A stretch of DNA of 64,000 bases from Tamarix chinensis (taxonomy: Eukaryota > Streptophyta > Magnoliopsida > Caryophyllales > Tamaricaceae): assembly GCA_030549775.1 (NCBI GenBank), contig CM060174.1, forward strand, positions 96,612,132-96,676,131, in the 5' to 3' direction. The number at the start of each line of letters is the position of its first letter. The stretch's first letter is position 1. Positions 1-11,309 of this stretch are shown here, one piece after another. The notes below the pieces were generated by a model. The model saw nothing but the letters and a program-made list of their open reading frames with translations, had not been told where the DNA came from and did no database searches. Position numbers and translations under genes: made by a program.

Positions 1-492
1 AATTTAGGATTCAATCACAAAATAAAATATTTGGTGAAAAAGTAAAGATCTTTATTCATGCTCTTGTGTAATTACAGGATGATTAAACAAATCAATCAAT
101 CAATCAATTAATTACACAAAACTACAATTCTCTTTCAATGGATAATTCTATAGAGAAGAAGAAGAAGTTGGCTCACACAACTTGATGACTAGGGTTCATC
201 ATCTCTCCTTTTATAGAAGATAAAACCCTACGAAGTAAAACAACGTGTTTCAAAAATAAAGAAAAAACATTGTCTATGATTAGGAAACATGAGTCTCCCG
301 TGTTATTTTCCTTACTCTCAACTTTTGCCCAAAAAAACGTCATAGTTTTTCATTTATAAACATGATCCTCATTTAAAAACACATGATACCCATGTTTCTC
401 ACATAATTCACCACTCTACGCTAAACTTCTCCAAACTTGCATGAACCAATGCAATGTTATGTTGTGCTTCAAATACCCAGTAAATACTTACA
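1..492 (-). repeat. copia-1 3' LTR (partial)
   Basis: Aligns by eye over almost its whole length with 2010-2557. The minus-strand start is TGTAAGTATT at 492, directly after a purine tract. A TATAAAAG box lies at 208-215 (complement); the other LTR has a decayed version near 2280. About 60-70 bases of its end lie beyond position 1. Confidence 0.87.
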
Positions 493-508
493 ATTCTCCA
501 CCTTTTTG
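493..508 (-). other. copia-1 polypurine tract
   Basis: The minus strand reads CAAAAAGGTGGAGAAT immediately before the 3' LTR. This matches the AAGGTGGAGAT type of plus-strand primer common in plant copia elements. Confidence 0.8.
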
Positions 509-524
509 TAGTGTTTGTGATGCA

Positions 525-1689
525 TGACATGTAAATACCTCTGCAAAAAACCCTGGCCTAACAAATGGTATCATGTCCTATGAGCACAAATTAAGTCCAA
601 GAAACACTTAAACTTACCCATGGTTAGTGGCTTTCGTAGCAAATCATCTGAATTATCCAAAGTACCCACTTTTTCAAGCATAACTTTACCTATAACAACA
701 GTACCCTAGATAAAGTGATACCTAATGTTAGTACGCTTCATCTAATAATAGAAAAATTTTCTCATTCTTCACTATACAAATAGCACTTTGACTATCACCA
801 CGAATGACAGGAGCACCATTACCAAATCCCAACTCTCGTACTAAACCACCAAGCCATAAGACTTCCTAAAAAGCCTTTATCATAGCCATATAATCTACCT
901 CAATAGTGGACAAATTGGTCACCTCCTATAAAGAAGACCTCCAACTAATAGCTAGACCACTAAGATAGAAAATATATCCACTAGTGGATCTCCTTTTATT
1001 AGGTCTCCATAGTAATTAGGGTCCATAAACCCAACCAATGAATTAGTTGATCTCCCATACTCAATACAAGCTGATGTTGTTCCCTTCAAGTATCTAAGGA
1101 TCCACTTCACTGCTTGCCAGTGAGCCTTTTCTAGATTCACTATATATCAACTCACAACACTAACAACTTGAGAAATATCAAGCTGGGTACACACCATAGT
1201 ATACATGATACAACCAATAACATTTAAATATGGAATAGAAGCCATGAACTCCTCTTCCTCTTTAGATTTGAGACAATCCAAAGTAGATAATCTAAAGTGA
1301 ATAACTAATGGAGTGCTCACCATCTTAGCATCCATCATATGAAACATCTCAATCACCTTGTTCACATAGGATTCTTGTGACAAGTACAAAAGCTTCTACT
1401 CATGGTTTCTAATGATTTCCATGCCAAAGATCCTCTTCATAGCTCCAAGATCATTCATCTCAAACTCACTCTTTCGCATTGCCTTCACCTTATTAACATC
1501 AAAATTATCTTTTGCTGCCACAAGTATATCATCAACATATAGCAAAAGATACACAAAAGATCCACCCTCCATCTCCCTAAAGTACACACATACATCATAC
1601 TCACTCTTGGAGAAACCATGCTAAATCATAATTATATCAAATCATTTATACCATTGTCTAGGAGATTGCTTTAGACCATACTATGACTA
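525..1689 (-). pseudogene. copia-1 reverse transcriptase - RNase H remnant
   Basis: The minus strand shows YGLKQSPRQWYK, then the RT catalytic box LLLYVDDILVA (around 1530-1555), then FEMNDLGAMKRIFGMEI, then ACIEYGRSTNSLVGFMD leading into the RNase H domain with a VDYMAMIKAF stretch near 845-900. Stops and small shifts break it into pieces of 60-80 codons. These motifs and their order are diagnostic for the C-terminal half of a copia polyprotein. It is no longer able to make a full enzyme. Confidence 0.88.
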
Positions 1690-1990
1690 CTTCAACAAGC
1701 ACACATGATCACGTATCCCCTCAACTGTTGTTGATTCCTTTGCCACTTCTTGTAATACCTCATTCGATAAATACAATTGAATAGTAGAGAGGGCCTTCAG
1801 ATCTAATTCTTCAAATCTCTCATCCATCATCAATTTTAGCTTCTTCAAATGATTGGATAAAGATTTTTCCAATCCGTTCTAAATTAAAATCTCCAACATC
1901 TTTAATTTTCATAATTCAAAATTGATGGATCGTCTAAAATTTTAAATATCAAATCTTGTAACCATCTCGATAAGTAGATCTCTTCAACAT
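1687..1990 (-). pseudogene. copia-1 gag N-terminal remnant fused to RT
   Basis: A 61-codon open stretch starting MEKSLSNHLKKLKLMMDERF, with DLKALSTIQLYLSNEVLQEV, is the start of copia gag and follows the primer-binding site by about 120 bases. It ends at CLLK and runs, after two stops, directly into the YGLKQSPRQ segment of RT. Everything between (rest of gag, zinc knuckle, protease, integrase) is absent, which locates one deletion junction at about 1680-1690. Confidence 0.75.
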
Positions 1991-1994
1991 TATA

Positions 1995-2006
1995 GCTTTG
2001 ATACCA
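1995..2006 (-). other. copia-1 primer-binding site
   Basis: The minus strand reads TGGTATCAAAGC three bases after the 5' LTR end. It differs by one base from TGGTATCAGAGC, the standard complement of initiator tRNA-Met. Confidence 0.85.
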
Positions 2007-2009
2007 AAT

Positions 2010-2557
2010 TGTTGTGGAATTAGCGTGGATTTAGAGAGATCCAAACCAAATCAAAATTAACAAAATTATGTACTATTGAGGACTCAATAAAAAAAATAGA
2101 ACAATTGAGAAAAATTAGAGGTCTTTATTCTTTCCCTTGCGTATTTATAAGATGATTAAACTAATCGATAAATCAATTACACAAATTTGCAATTCTCTTT
2201 TATTAGAGAATTCTATGGAGAAGAAGAAGAAGAATTTGGGACACATGAATGATGATGGCTAGGGTTTTATATGTATTCTTTTACAGGAAAAAACCCTATG
2301 GATAAAAATAAATTGTTTCAGAAATAAGGACAAAACATGATTCGTGTTTAGAAAACATGGGGCCCCCATTTTTATTTCCTTACTCTTGACTTTTTCTCAA
2401 AACACATCAAATGTTTCTCTTAGAAACACAGACCATGTTTCTTAACATAGGACCCTATGTTTCTCATAAGATTCTCCATACTACACTAAATTTCTCCAAT
2501 ACTTGCACAAACTAACATAATGTTATGCTATGCTCAAATACCTACTCAAAACTCACA
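2010..2557 (-). repeat. copia-1 5' LTR
   Basis: 548 bp, starting TGTGAGTTTT at 2557 and ending CCACAACA at 2010 on the minus strand, next to the primer-binding site. It is complete, and its start matches the LTR start of the copia at 36286. Confidence 0.87.
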
Positions 2558-4129
2558 AAGGGCAATGTGAAATTAGAGATACATATATATCTTTTAAACC
2601 ATGGATTCTTACAGTTGGTGGATCATGATTATAGTAAAAATAGATCATAAAATAGTTCATAGAAACATGCCCAAAATAAAAAATCATACCACAACTATCA
2701 TACAAGGGGAACATATGATGTCACATCATATATTCATAGGTACACATGATTGATAGAAAACATAAGATAGGTATACGTGGGGTTACATAACATGCCCATA
2801 GATTAGTGAGGCATAAGCTCTTAAATACTTATAAGGAAAAAAGGTACCATGTCGGCAAAGTAAACCTGTTAATATCGAGCATAAAATAAGATAAGGCTAA
2901 TTAATACCTCTTATGGTCTCATTCCGGTTATTAATTTGCATTAAGTGAACATAGAACTCCTTTACAAAATTACTAAGCAATAGGTGGGATTATTCTCCAT
3001 GGTCTCTCAATACCATGGAAGTCAAACCAAATAAATGGACATAAAGTCCTAGTCATGCTAAAGTAACTTGATGGATATAAGTCTTGACTCATGCTAAAGT
3101 AACTCTTTTATGGCGACCAAACCCTTTAGTATTGATGTCCTCTAATACATCATTAGTGTCTAGAGTAGGAAAGTTAATGAGACCAACTAAGATCCCAGGA
3201 TCAACTAAGATTCTGTCTAAAGGCATCCGAAGGTAAAGCACCCGAAGGTAGACTAACCAGCAATAGTGAATTATGGATCAAATAATCCAAACCTATTATA
3301 ATGCTCATTCCACTTTATGTAATTTGTATCTTATTAGATCAGGATATCATATCATATAAAGGCCACAAACAATATCAAACCAAATAATAAGACATTTCAA
3401 TTCAATGTACCCATATAATGTTCTCATATCATTTGGTGTTCTTAATAAAGGCATCGTAAAGTGATCACACCATTTCTTAATCAATTATGTCAAGGTGGAA
3501 CTATATAATGTTGAGATCAACCATAAATACCCAAGATAACATTAAATTTTACATTTAGTTTCTTTCGTGCATAGTTCAACTCTAAGTTAGCCTAAGGCTA
3601 AGGTCAAAGCCATAGTTTCATTAATTAACCACAATCTTACAATTTATTAAATAATATTCCAATTTAATTCATAATACCAAAGATGAAGGTCCTAAATCAT
3701 GTTATTTATCCATTTATTATAGTATCCAAGTGAAGGTTAACTTAAGTCCACCATATAGGTGTATGTTATCTCCTTCCACTTATGCTAAGCTATTTAAAGT
3801 TAAAAAGCTCCATATTTTAAGGCCATAATTCATGTTTTTAGAATTTTATCAGTCATCATTATGATTAATTACACAGATACTAGTCAAAGGAAGAGTTCAC
3901 CTTTAGCTAGATAATCCTCTCTTCATTCTATGGTCAAGACAAAAGCTAAAATGTTATGCTAAGGTTGAATTAGTCAAAATAGGATCAATTTCCTCTTTAC
4001 TAACTTTAATCCATCAATTAAACTTAGTCAATCCAAGTAAACTCATTGCTACCAGCATCTTAGGCCATTACACAAGCATGATAAACTCATAATATCACAT
4101 TTGAGAAGAAATAATAAAGAAAAGCAAAA

Positions 4130-4490
4130 CTAGCTGAGACCATTTGATAGGTTTTCAAAAACCAGTTGATGGGTCTCATGGACCAATCGATCGGTTAAGA
4201 CACTACCAACCTTTCCGATGGTGGTAAACCAATTGATTGATCAACCTCACGGGGTGAGTGTTCTAAGAACTAATAGATTGGTTTGATTAATCCAATCAAT
4301 GCATCTAAACATAGGCTAATATTATTGAGGTCACAGACCAACCAATATCGGTTGATCTAACCAATTGACTATTCTAAGGACCAGTCCAAAGGTTTCATTA
4401 AACCAATAGATGGTTTTTACTTGTGACCAAGACCACTAAAGTGACAAGCCAACCAGTCAATCGATTAGGTAAAAGATATCCCCTACCAAA
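4130..4490 (-). repeat. degenerate CCAATCGA/TTGG minisatellite within LTR-F
   Basis: Many imperfect short units built on ACCAATTGATTGGTT occur here, close to palindromic. The same kind of array sits at 15360-15730, 51720-52090 and, more weakly, 53800-53900, each inside a long LTR of this group. It is a useful family marker. Confidence 0.7.
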
Positions 4491-5336
4491 CACATCACAC
4501 ACAATTTAATTTTACAACTTTACTTAATCACACCAAACCTAAACCATAGCTCAATCATACTTTTTAACAAATAAAAATCATAGATTTTCATGAAAAACAT
4601 CAAAATCATGTTGTGAATCTTAATGGACTAATAAAATTATGCTTGCAACTTTTGAACATGAATAAAAGTGAGGAAATCATACATCACATTCTTTTTATGC
4701 GAGGCCATTATGCAATAATATATCCATCATATCACACACACTAATATTACTTAAGTTGCTAATAATATTAAAGGTAATTATGAATCTAAAACCATATTTA
4801 TAAGGCTTATGCATTTAAGACATCAAGCCAAGCTTCCTACTAAATCTTTCATTTATCCCACATCTACCTACTCTACACATTTCTAACATTAGAACTCATA
4901 CTTTTACTAGAACATAGAACATAAACATCACTTACTCATACCATTTCCACAAATAGGGAAGACAATGGTTTACCTTAAAAGAATTCAACAACCCACCAAA
5001 GAGAGCAAAAGTCTTTGAAAATCCAAATCCCTTTTCAACACTGGAACACCTTTCAAGAAAGCAAGATTGGAACTAAGTAAAACCTTTGAAATCATGCAAA
5101 TAAAATCTAATGAAATTAAAGATTGAGTAAAATGTAGGAGCAGCCACTCAAGAATTGACATTTATAATTATGGAACCCATTATTCTTCATTTTGAAAGGA
5201 TCTCCCACAAAATTAAATACAAAAAAATGGTTACGTTGCTAGTTATAGACAAAATGTACCATACAAGCTACTAGGTGTATATGTGCATGTGCATAGTATG
5301 CATGGAGTGTATGGCTATGTGCATGGGGGAAATTAT

Positions 5337-5710
5337 TTGTAGCCTGGATGTACATATTAGTTTATTTAGGTAATTAATTAATTAAGTAGTAGAGTTAGAG
5401 ATTAGCTAGAGAATAAAGTAGCATATATCTACCTTTTTGAATAATATTCTATATTCTAGTATCTTTTAGCTAGGTATTTTTTTTTGAAGAATTTTAACTT
5501 TTATCTAGTATCTTGTAATCGGTAGCCTTGGCTATATAAAGCCATAGAATCCACGATTGGAGATAGATCATTGATTGAATTGAATTTGAATGCAAATTGC
5601 AAGTATTGAATTTTGTGTGAGTTTATCTCAAGTTTAATCGCACCTGTGTGAACGATTAATCTTGAAACCCTTAATATCTTCGTCTATGTGAATTAGTAAT
5701 TAAGTACTAT
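5337..5710 (+). other. promoter-like insert, possible small solo LTR
   Basis: This stretch differs in style from the surrounding LTR-F. It has a clear TATA box (TATATAAAG, 5533-5541) with a leader downstream, as in small copia or TRIM LTRs. I could not find matching ends or a target duplication, so the nature and limits are uncertain. Confidence 0.3.
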
Positions 5711-6996
5711 CATTTCTAAACTCTATAACCCATGCCCTTCTAGCCATATTCATCATCCAAACACATCCCAAAATTGAAGCCATAATTTGAAAAACACTAA
5801 CCCTAATTTACCATTTGAAACCCCAACTATAAGTTTCAAAACTAAACCCTAACTCTAACCCACAAAACCATCCATCATCAAACCCTAATCATCGAATCAT
5901 CCTCATCATCATCCCATCATATTTGAATCATATTCATCATCATCTCATCAAATTTGAATCATCATCATCGCTCATCCATCACCACCGAATCGTCATCATC
6001 ATTATCATCGAATCATCAACTCCATATGCGAACCATCATCATCATCATCATCATCATTATTCTACCATATTCGAACATCCTTGTACTTAAATCACCACTT
6101 TCAAATCATCCTCTTCCTAATTACAACATAATCGAGAATTATTTTTACCAATTTGACAATTCCATATTCCCACACACATAAGAGTAGAGGAAATCAAAGT
6201 AAGCTCACGTTCTCAAGGGAAAAACAAAGAACATAAGAGATGGAAGCTAATCCCTCACTCCTTTTCCAAATCTATCCTCATATTGCTTAAGATAAAAAAT
6301 AATAAGGATCTAGAGAAAGGGTTAGAAGAGTAAAGGAAGATCAAAAATGAAAGACAAGGGCAAGAAATGTGGGTAAAAAAGTATGAAGAAAATAGAGCAA
6401 TTAGGGAAGAAGGGAGAAAATGAAGCCACTTGGCTTGAATTACCTAGGGTTTTTGGTAGAAAAAGAAGGGTGAGGGGTGTATAAATTGAGACCCCTAAAA
6501 CACTATCCCAACTCCAAGATTTACAATGTACACTTCTCAGGTTCAAGGCCACACCTTTCTAACTTTGAGCTTAAATGGTAAAAAGTGAAATATTACATGG
6601 CATTGTGATTTAGAAATTTTGAATCATCAGAAAAGAATAAGGAAAACAAGGTGAGGGAATCAAAGTCCCTAATATTCAGAGGATGTAGGGATGATTCATG
6701 CACTCAGGAATCTCATAGAAGAGAGGGAAAAGGAAGAAGAAAAATGAATTTAAGTCATGAAAATTACTTATGAGAAATTTCTCCTCCATGAATCTATTAA
6801 AAATTGATATAACACATTAGGCATGCTCAAAAGATTCATAAAAATCATCAATAAATCTATAAAATGAAAATCATGTTGCTACTAAATGTTTTGGGAAAGA
6901 TTTGTAGTGAAAATTGAGCCTAAAGAACAACATGACCCTAAACCAGTCGATTGGATCATCTAATTTCAAAACTTAAATTTAATGAGCAAACAAGTA

Positions 6997-7001
6997 GATA
7001 G
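6997..7001. other. target-site duplication GATAG, left copy
   Basis: Identical to 11111-11115; together they bracket LTR-A exactly at its TG and CA ends. Confidence 0.9.
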
Positions 7002-7437
7002 TGAAATGCCCCAAAATTTTCTAATTTTAAATATTATATTTAAATGAGGTTTATTATAAAAAAATTAATTAAGTATATTATTTTATTTAAAATAAAAGGA
7101 AATTAATTAGGATAAATCAAGAATAAATTTACAAGTATGTTAATTAGGAGGAATTTGGGTATTTAAACTAATTAAAGATTTTAATTTGGGAATTAATTAA
7201 ATAAATTATATTATTTAAAATAAGAAGGAGAAAATAGTTTGAAATTAATAATAATTTTATAAATAATTTAATTGAAGAAAATTGGAGTGTTTTACTAATT
7301 AAAATAGCATTATGGAAAATATTTTAAAAACCCTAAATTAGCCTAAAAAGGGAATTTAATATTTTTATTAAATAAATATTTTATGTTAAATACCCAAAAT
7401 ATTCTAATTAATTTATTTAAACCCAAAACCTTAAATT

Positions 7438-8484
7438 TCTCCTTTTTCCTTTTCCTTTCCTTTTCTTCTTTTTCTTTTTCCTTCTTTCTTTTTCTTCTTT
7501 CTTCCGCGGTTGGGCCTAAACACGGCCCAACCCACCCTTTTCTTTCTCTCCCCGCGGCCCAGCGTCGCTGTTTACTCCTTCGTGCGCCCAAACGCGGCGT
7601 TTTGTCCATTTTAATGACGAGACGACGTGTCTCGTTTAATGAAGTAGTAACCGGCACCAACCGGCCCGGTTCTCCTTTTTTCTTTCTTTTCCCAGCGACC
7701 GGTCCACCTCCTTTCCTTCTTCCTTCTTCCTCCTTCCTCCTCCGTCATCGTAGCTGCAACTCTCGACCCCGTCAATGGCGTCTCCGACCACAGGGACTTT
7801 GACCGACCGTTTCTTGGCTCATTGTATTCCTCTTTACTCAAGGAATAAATTGGTGTAACTCTCGTCCGTTATCTCTCGCCCGTTTCTTCTCCCCAGCCTC
7901 GTGAAATTTTGAAGCAACCCAAACAATGGCCGATCAATTACTACCACCGGCCACCCAAATTCTTGCACTTAATACCTCCCTGTCGAGCTTCAACACCCTA
8001 TTATCCCATCTACCATCTATAAATAGCCTAGTTGTAGGAGTTTTTGGAGTTTTTCTTCCCCAAAAACCCTAAGCAAGAGCTAGCCGCCACCCTGACTTCA
8101 GACGCTTCCCCCGCTGCTGATAGCCAACCTCAGCGCCACCGCAACATTCCAATGTCTTCCCTGAAATTTCCTCTAATTAACTAAACCATTTTCAACCTTT
8201 GATTCTTCTTGCACGGGCCTCCATAACCGTGCAAAGTTTGTTGCTCATCTCGCCAGAATTTTCACCCCGAAACCCTTAAGCTGCCGTCCGCCGCTGTTTC
8301 CGCCACTTCTACTACCCTCTAAACCACCCAAAAACTCCCTCTAATCCTCCTCCACCGAACCATAACCTTATTTTAATTTTTCCCCTACTCCTTCTCTCTT
8401 TTTCTTCACTTTTTTCCCTCTTAGATCATTTTTCCGGCCACCGCCGTGAACCACCATCGGTGCCGCCCATTCCTGCCGACTCAA
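7438..8484 (+). other. CU-rich leader block of LTR-A
   Basis: About 1 kb with strong pyrimidine bias on the plus strand, much richer in GC than its surroundings. Equivalent blocks occur at 26890-28080 (LTR-C) and, reversed, at 25090-26250 (LTR-B). The open frames here on both strands are consequences of the biased composition. Confidence 0.75.
8018..8025 (+). promoter_or_regulatory. LTR-A TATA box
   Basis: TATAAATA followed by GCCTAG, about 1 kb inside the LTR. Related sequence TATAAATAGCC occurs on the minus strand at 49890-49901 in LTR-H, at a comparable place. The likely transcript start is about 30 bases downstream, which makes R plus U5 about 3 kb long. Confidence 0.6.
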
Positions 8485-9069
8485 GGTGAAACCCTAGACC
8501 TCCTTAGTCATTATTTACTATTTATTGTAAATTATTCCATTTTTATTTTATTTATTAGTAACTATTTGAATATAATAATTATTTCCTTGCTATTAATATT
8601 ATTATTATTTAATATAAAATTTATGCTGAATTGTACTTGCAGGGTGGAGAGTGGTAATAAAATAATTTTATTGTTAGTTTCGAATTTTAAGTTATTAATT
8701 AAATTATTATATGATTATTATCATTCTTCTTATTATTATTAATATTATAATTATTAGAATAATTATTATTAACATTTTATTAATTATTCTGGAAAATATT
8801 AGGCCCTAATTTTATATTAACATTCGCACTTATATATTTTAGTATTATTATTTTTATTGTTCTTATAACCATTAATAATAATATTACCATTATCTTTATT
8901 ATTTCAATATTATTATATATGTTATTAATTTTATTATTAATATTAATAAATAGTAGGTCATTAGTTATAAGTAGGGTCGAAACCCCACTTTAAATTTAAA
9001 GCTTATATATATATATTATTATTTTTATTAGTATTATTATTTTTAATATTATCTTTATTTATAATATTT

Positions 9070-9073
<4 letters not shown>

Positions 9074-9110
<37 letters not shown>
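9074..9110. repeat. (TTA)n microsatellite
   Basis: About twelve uninterrupted TTA units, within a longer ATT-rich stretch (8500-9110) of LTR-A. Confidence 0.95.
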
Positions 9111-9113
<3 letters not shown>

Positions 9114-9597
9114 CTTTACTAATATTATTTTGGTGAAGGGTAGAAACCCTTATATCACCTTTTTATTTTGAACTACATTAGTTTTATTATTAATATTCTA
9201 CTAGCATTTTGTAGAGTCAATTCTAGTATAAGAATTTTTAATTAAAAATAAGGTCTTGGGATAAGTTAGAAATAATAGTATTCTTAAGAGAAAGCCTAAT
9301 CCTAGTATTTTTTCCATAGTAGGTGAGCCCAACCAAAGCCCTCAAGTGATATAGGAGCGTGCTCCAAGACAGGTGACGTTTTGGGTAAGGGGTGCTAAGG
9401 CTATACTTGTATTATGTGATTTTATGCTATGCATGTCATGTGATGTTAATGATAGTGTATTTCATGTGAATATTGTATAATTGTTATTAATACAGCATGA
9501 TTATGGGATTGAAGTATGTTGGTGTGGATAAATGGTGGCATGAGAATCATGTGTACATTTATGTTGTTATTGTTGTATAATGTGGCTTCAAGACATG

Positions 9598-9685
9598 CAT
9601 GATGGGATTGTAAAATAATGACGGAGTTGTAAGATAATGATGGGGTCGTAAAATAATGATGGAGTTGTAAAATATTAATGAGGTT
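9598..9685 (+). repeat. 19-bp minisatellite, ATGATGGGGTCGTAAAATA type
   Basis: About four and a half imperfect copies in tandem inside LTR-A, directly before the GCATGG minisatellite. Confidence 0.8.
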
Positions 9686-9692
9686 GCTTGGT

Positions 9693-10025
9693 GATTAGGG
9701 TTTTGCATGAGGATTAGGGTTTGCATAAAAGTAGGGTTTCCATGGAAAATGGGTTGCATGGGAGTTAGGGTTTGCATGGAAATATGTTTTATGTGGAGTT
9801 AGGGGTTGTATGGGAGAACAGGGTTTGCATGGAAATATGTTTTACGTGGAGTTAGGGTTTGCATGGGAGCTAGGGTTTGCATAAGAGTTAGGGTTTTGCA
9901 TGGAGTTGCATGCTGCTAGGGTTTGGCATAAAATAGTAGGGTGTTAGTAGTTTGCATGAAATGGTATGATGTTAGGGTTTGCATGGAAGAATGGTCTACG
10001 TGGAGTTAGGGTTTTGCATGGGTGC
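9693..10025 (+). repeat. TTAGGGTTTGCATGG minisatellite
   Basis: Roughly fifteen imperfect units built on TTAGGGTTTGCATGG with variable spacers. The unit contains the plant telomere-like string AGGGTTT, but the array lies inside LTR-A and is not a telomere. The reverse complement recurs at 23445-23575 in LTR-B. Confidence 0.85.
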
Positions 10026-10189
10026 TAGAGTATGTCATAACTAACTATGGTGGTGATGAATAACTAAGGTTGGAGGGGTCAACCTAAGATGAGGAGTAAG
10101 CATGGTGGTTGGCTGACGTGCAAGTCTTGATGATTTCTAAATAAGACACTTAAAATATTAATTACGTAAAGTGGAAGATGTTGAGCTGG

Positions 10190-10490
10190 GCCTAGACCGA
10201 TCCACCGGCATAATAGTGGCAGGGAATGTTTTCCCTCGCGACCGATCCACCGGCTATAATAGTGGGGGATCCCAAGCTCAACAAACCAAACTATATGTGT
10301 TGTTAAGATGTGAGAAGACACTAATTACTTACAGTGGAACACCGTACGACAAAGGGGCCAGACTGATCCACCGGCATATAATAGTGGCAGGGTATGTTAC
10401 CCTCGCGACTGATCCACCGGCATATAATATTAGCAGGGCATGTACCCTCGCGACCGATCCACCGGCTAAAATAGTGGGGTTCCCGTAATC
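10190..10490 (+). repeat. CCACCGG hairpin cassette of LTR-A
   Basis: Five units of GATCCACCGG(n)AATAGTGG (starting near 10199, 10241, 10365, 10411, 10456). Three are followed by small inverted repeats: AGGGAATGTTTTCCCT, AGGGTATGTTACCCT and AGGGCATGTACCCT, each leading into CGCGAC. The arms change together between the first two. The cassette is matched by 30770-31050 in LTR-C. Confidence 0.85.
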
Positions 10491-11110
10491 GTATGGACTT
10501 GATAAAGAATATGGTGTGAAAATATTTTGATAAAGGATTAATGAAGTAATTAATTTAAACTATAAGTATTATTTTGGCATTTCCACCCGATCGTTCATTT
10601 GCCTTTATGTTATTGTTGGTGATTATGCCCTATTATTATTTGCATGATTTTATATGCTATATGTTGGCTTTAGTGCTTAGTCACCTTACTCAGTACGTAG
10701 CGTATCGATCACCCTTTTCATGGGTGCTGCTCATTCCAACGAGTAGAAGGCCCATCTGATTTCCTGCAGGTAGGAGATATGTATTATGATGCTATAGATG
10801 TCTATGGGACATCAGGTGGGGACAAGTGATGATCGGGCTGGATCGATTATTGTAGTTATTTTTCTTTCCTGAAAAACTACCCTCGTATTTGGAATTGAAT
10901 AAAGACTTGTGCGTACCTGATTTCCGTATCTTTGAATTTGGACTATCCATTAATGTTTATTGAGTTGTTTTCTTTAGCCTTAGCACTTAGTATTGGAACG
11001 GTAGGAGTGAACTGGTCTGGTACTAAGTGTGGTGGTAACATTTCCAGAATTTACGGTTTATGTTATAAGTATTATTTAAAAAAAATGGAGTAAATTTTGG
11101 GGGTGTTACA

Positions 11111-11115
11111 GATAG
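11111..11115. other. target-site duplication GATAG, right copy
   Basis: Partner of 6997-7001. Removing LTR-A and one copy rejoins LTR-F. Confidence 0.9.
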
Positions 11116-11298
11116 GTACCTCCAAACAAATCAACTAGTTTTATGATAAAGCTAATTGTATTCAAAAATCCATGCCAAGCTCAACCAAAAACATACCAAC
11201 ATTAAATAAGACTCCAAAATAAGATCAAAAACACTTAAATCACAATCAAATGCATAAACTAAGACACATTAAAGAACCTAAACATTGGGGGTATTATA
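11116..11298 (-). mobile_element. LTR-F, first 183 bases beyond the LTR-A insertion
   Basis: On the minus strand the terminus at 11298 reads TATAATACCCCCAATG, a decayed TGTAATnCCCC start like those of LTR-C and LTR-E. It continues at 7001 after removal of LTR-A. Upstream lie the gypsy-1 reading-frame remnants, so this is that element's 3' LTR start. Confidence 0.55.
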
Positions 11299-11309
11299 AT
11301 CTCACTCAA

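Larger units (their letters stand above)
1..2557 (-). mobile_element. Ty1/copia retrotransposon, internally deleted (copia-1)
   Basis: Two related direct repeats (1-492, continuing off the left edge, and 2010-2557) flank a 1.5-kb interior. On the minus strand the order is 5' LTR, primer-binding site, gag start, RT, RNase H, polypurine tract, 3' LTR. A complete copia interior is about 4-4.5 kb; here protease and integrase are missing. The LTRs also match those of the plus-strand copia at 36286-40239, so both belong to one family. The sequence after 2557 begins AAGGG; the matching target duplication would lie outside the window. Confidence 0.9.
2558..7001 (-). mobile_element. very long gypsy-type LTR, main part (LTR-F)
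   Basis: No gene is supported in this stretch. Read on the minus strand it has the block order of the other long LTRs here: a pyrimidine-rich segment (6180-6560), a segment of ACCAATCGATTGGTT-like units (4130-4490), then a segment related to 16140-16480. It continues across the 7002-11110 insertion into 11116-11298, where the LTR start lies. It is probably the 3' LTR of the gypsy-1 element at 11299-13605. Its distal end is missing at the copia-1 border. Several short open stretches within it are low-complexity and not genes. Confidence 0.55.
7002..11110 (+). mobile_element. complete 4.1-kb solo LTR (LTR-A)
   Basis: Starts TGAAATGCCCCAAAATTTTC and ends GGGGGTGTTACA. It is flanked by a perfect 5-bp duplication GATAG (6997-7001 and 11111-11115). 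There is no interior and no second LTR, so it is a solo LTR left by LTR-LTR recombination. Its last 130 bases match the end of LTR-C (31570-31715), including the TGGTACTAAGTGTGG block. Contents in order: AT-rich U3, CU-rich leader after a TATA box, ATT-rich stretch, two minisatellites, a CCACCGG hairpin cassette, terminal block. Long LTRs of this kind occur in Tekay/Del chromoviruses. It lies antisense within LTR-F, 183 bases from the start of the latter. Confidence 0.88.

Noticed and set aside
5954..6181. Histidine/isoleucine-rich frame
   Set aside because: Comes from CATCATCATC simple repeats; no support as a gene.
7343..7841. 139-codon and neighbouring frames in LTR-A
   Set aside because: Low-complexity FLFLSFSS/KKEKEKEE runs on opposite strands, no domain.
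9693..10025. Interstitial telomere or old chromosome end, because of many AGGGTTT strings
   Set aside because: The units are TTAGGGTTTGCATGG with spacers, lie inside an LTR bounded by a target duplication, and are not runs of TTTAGGG.
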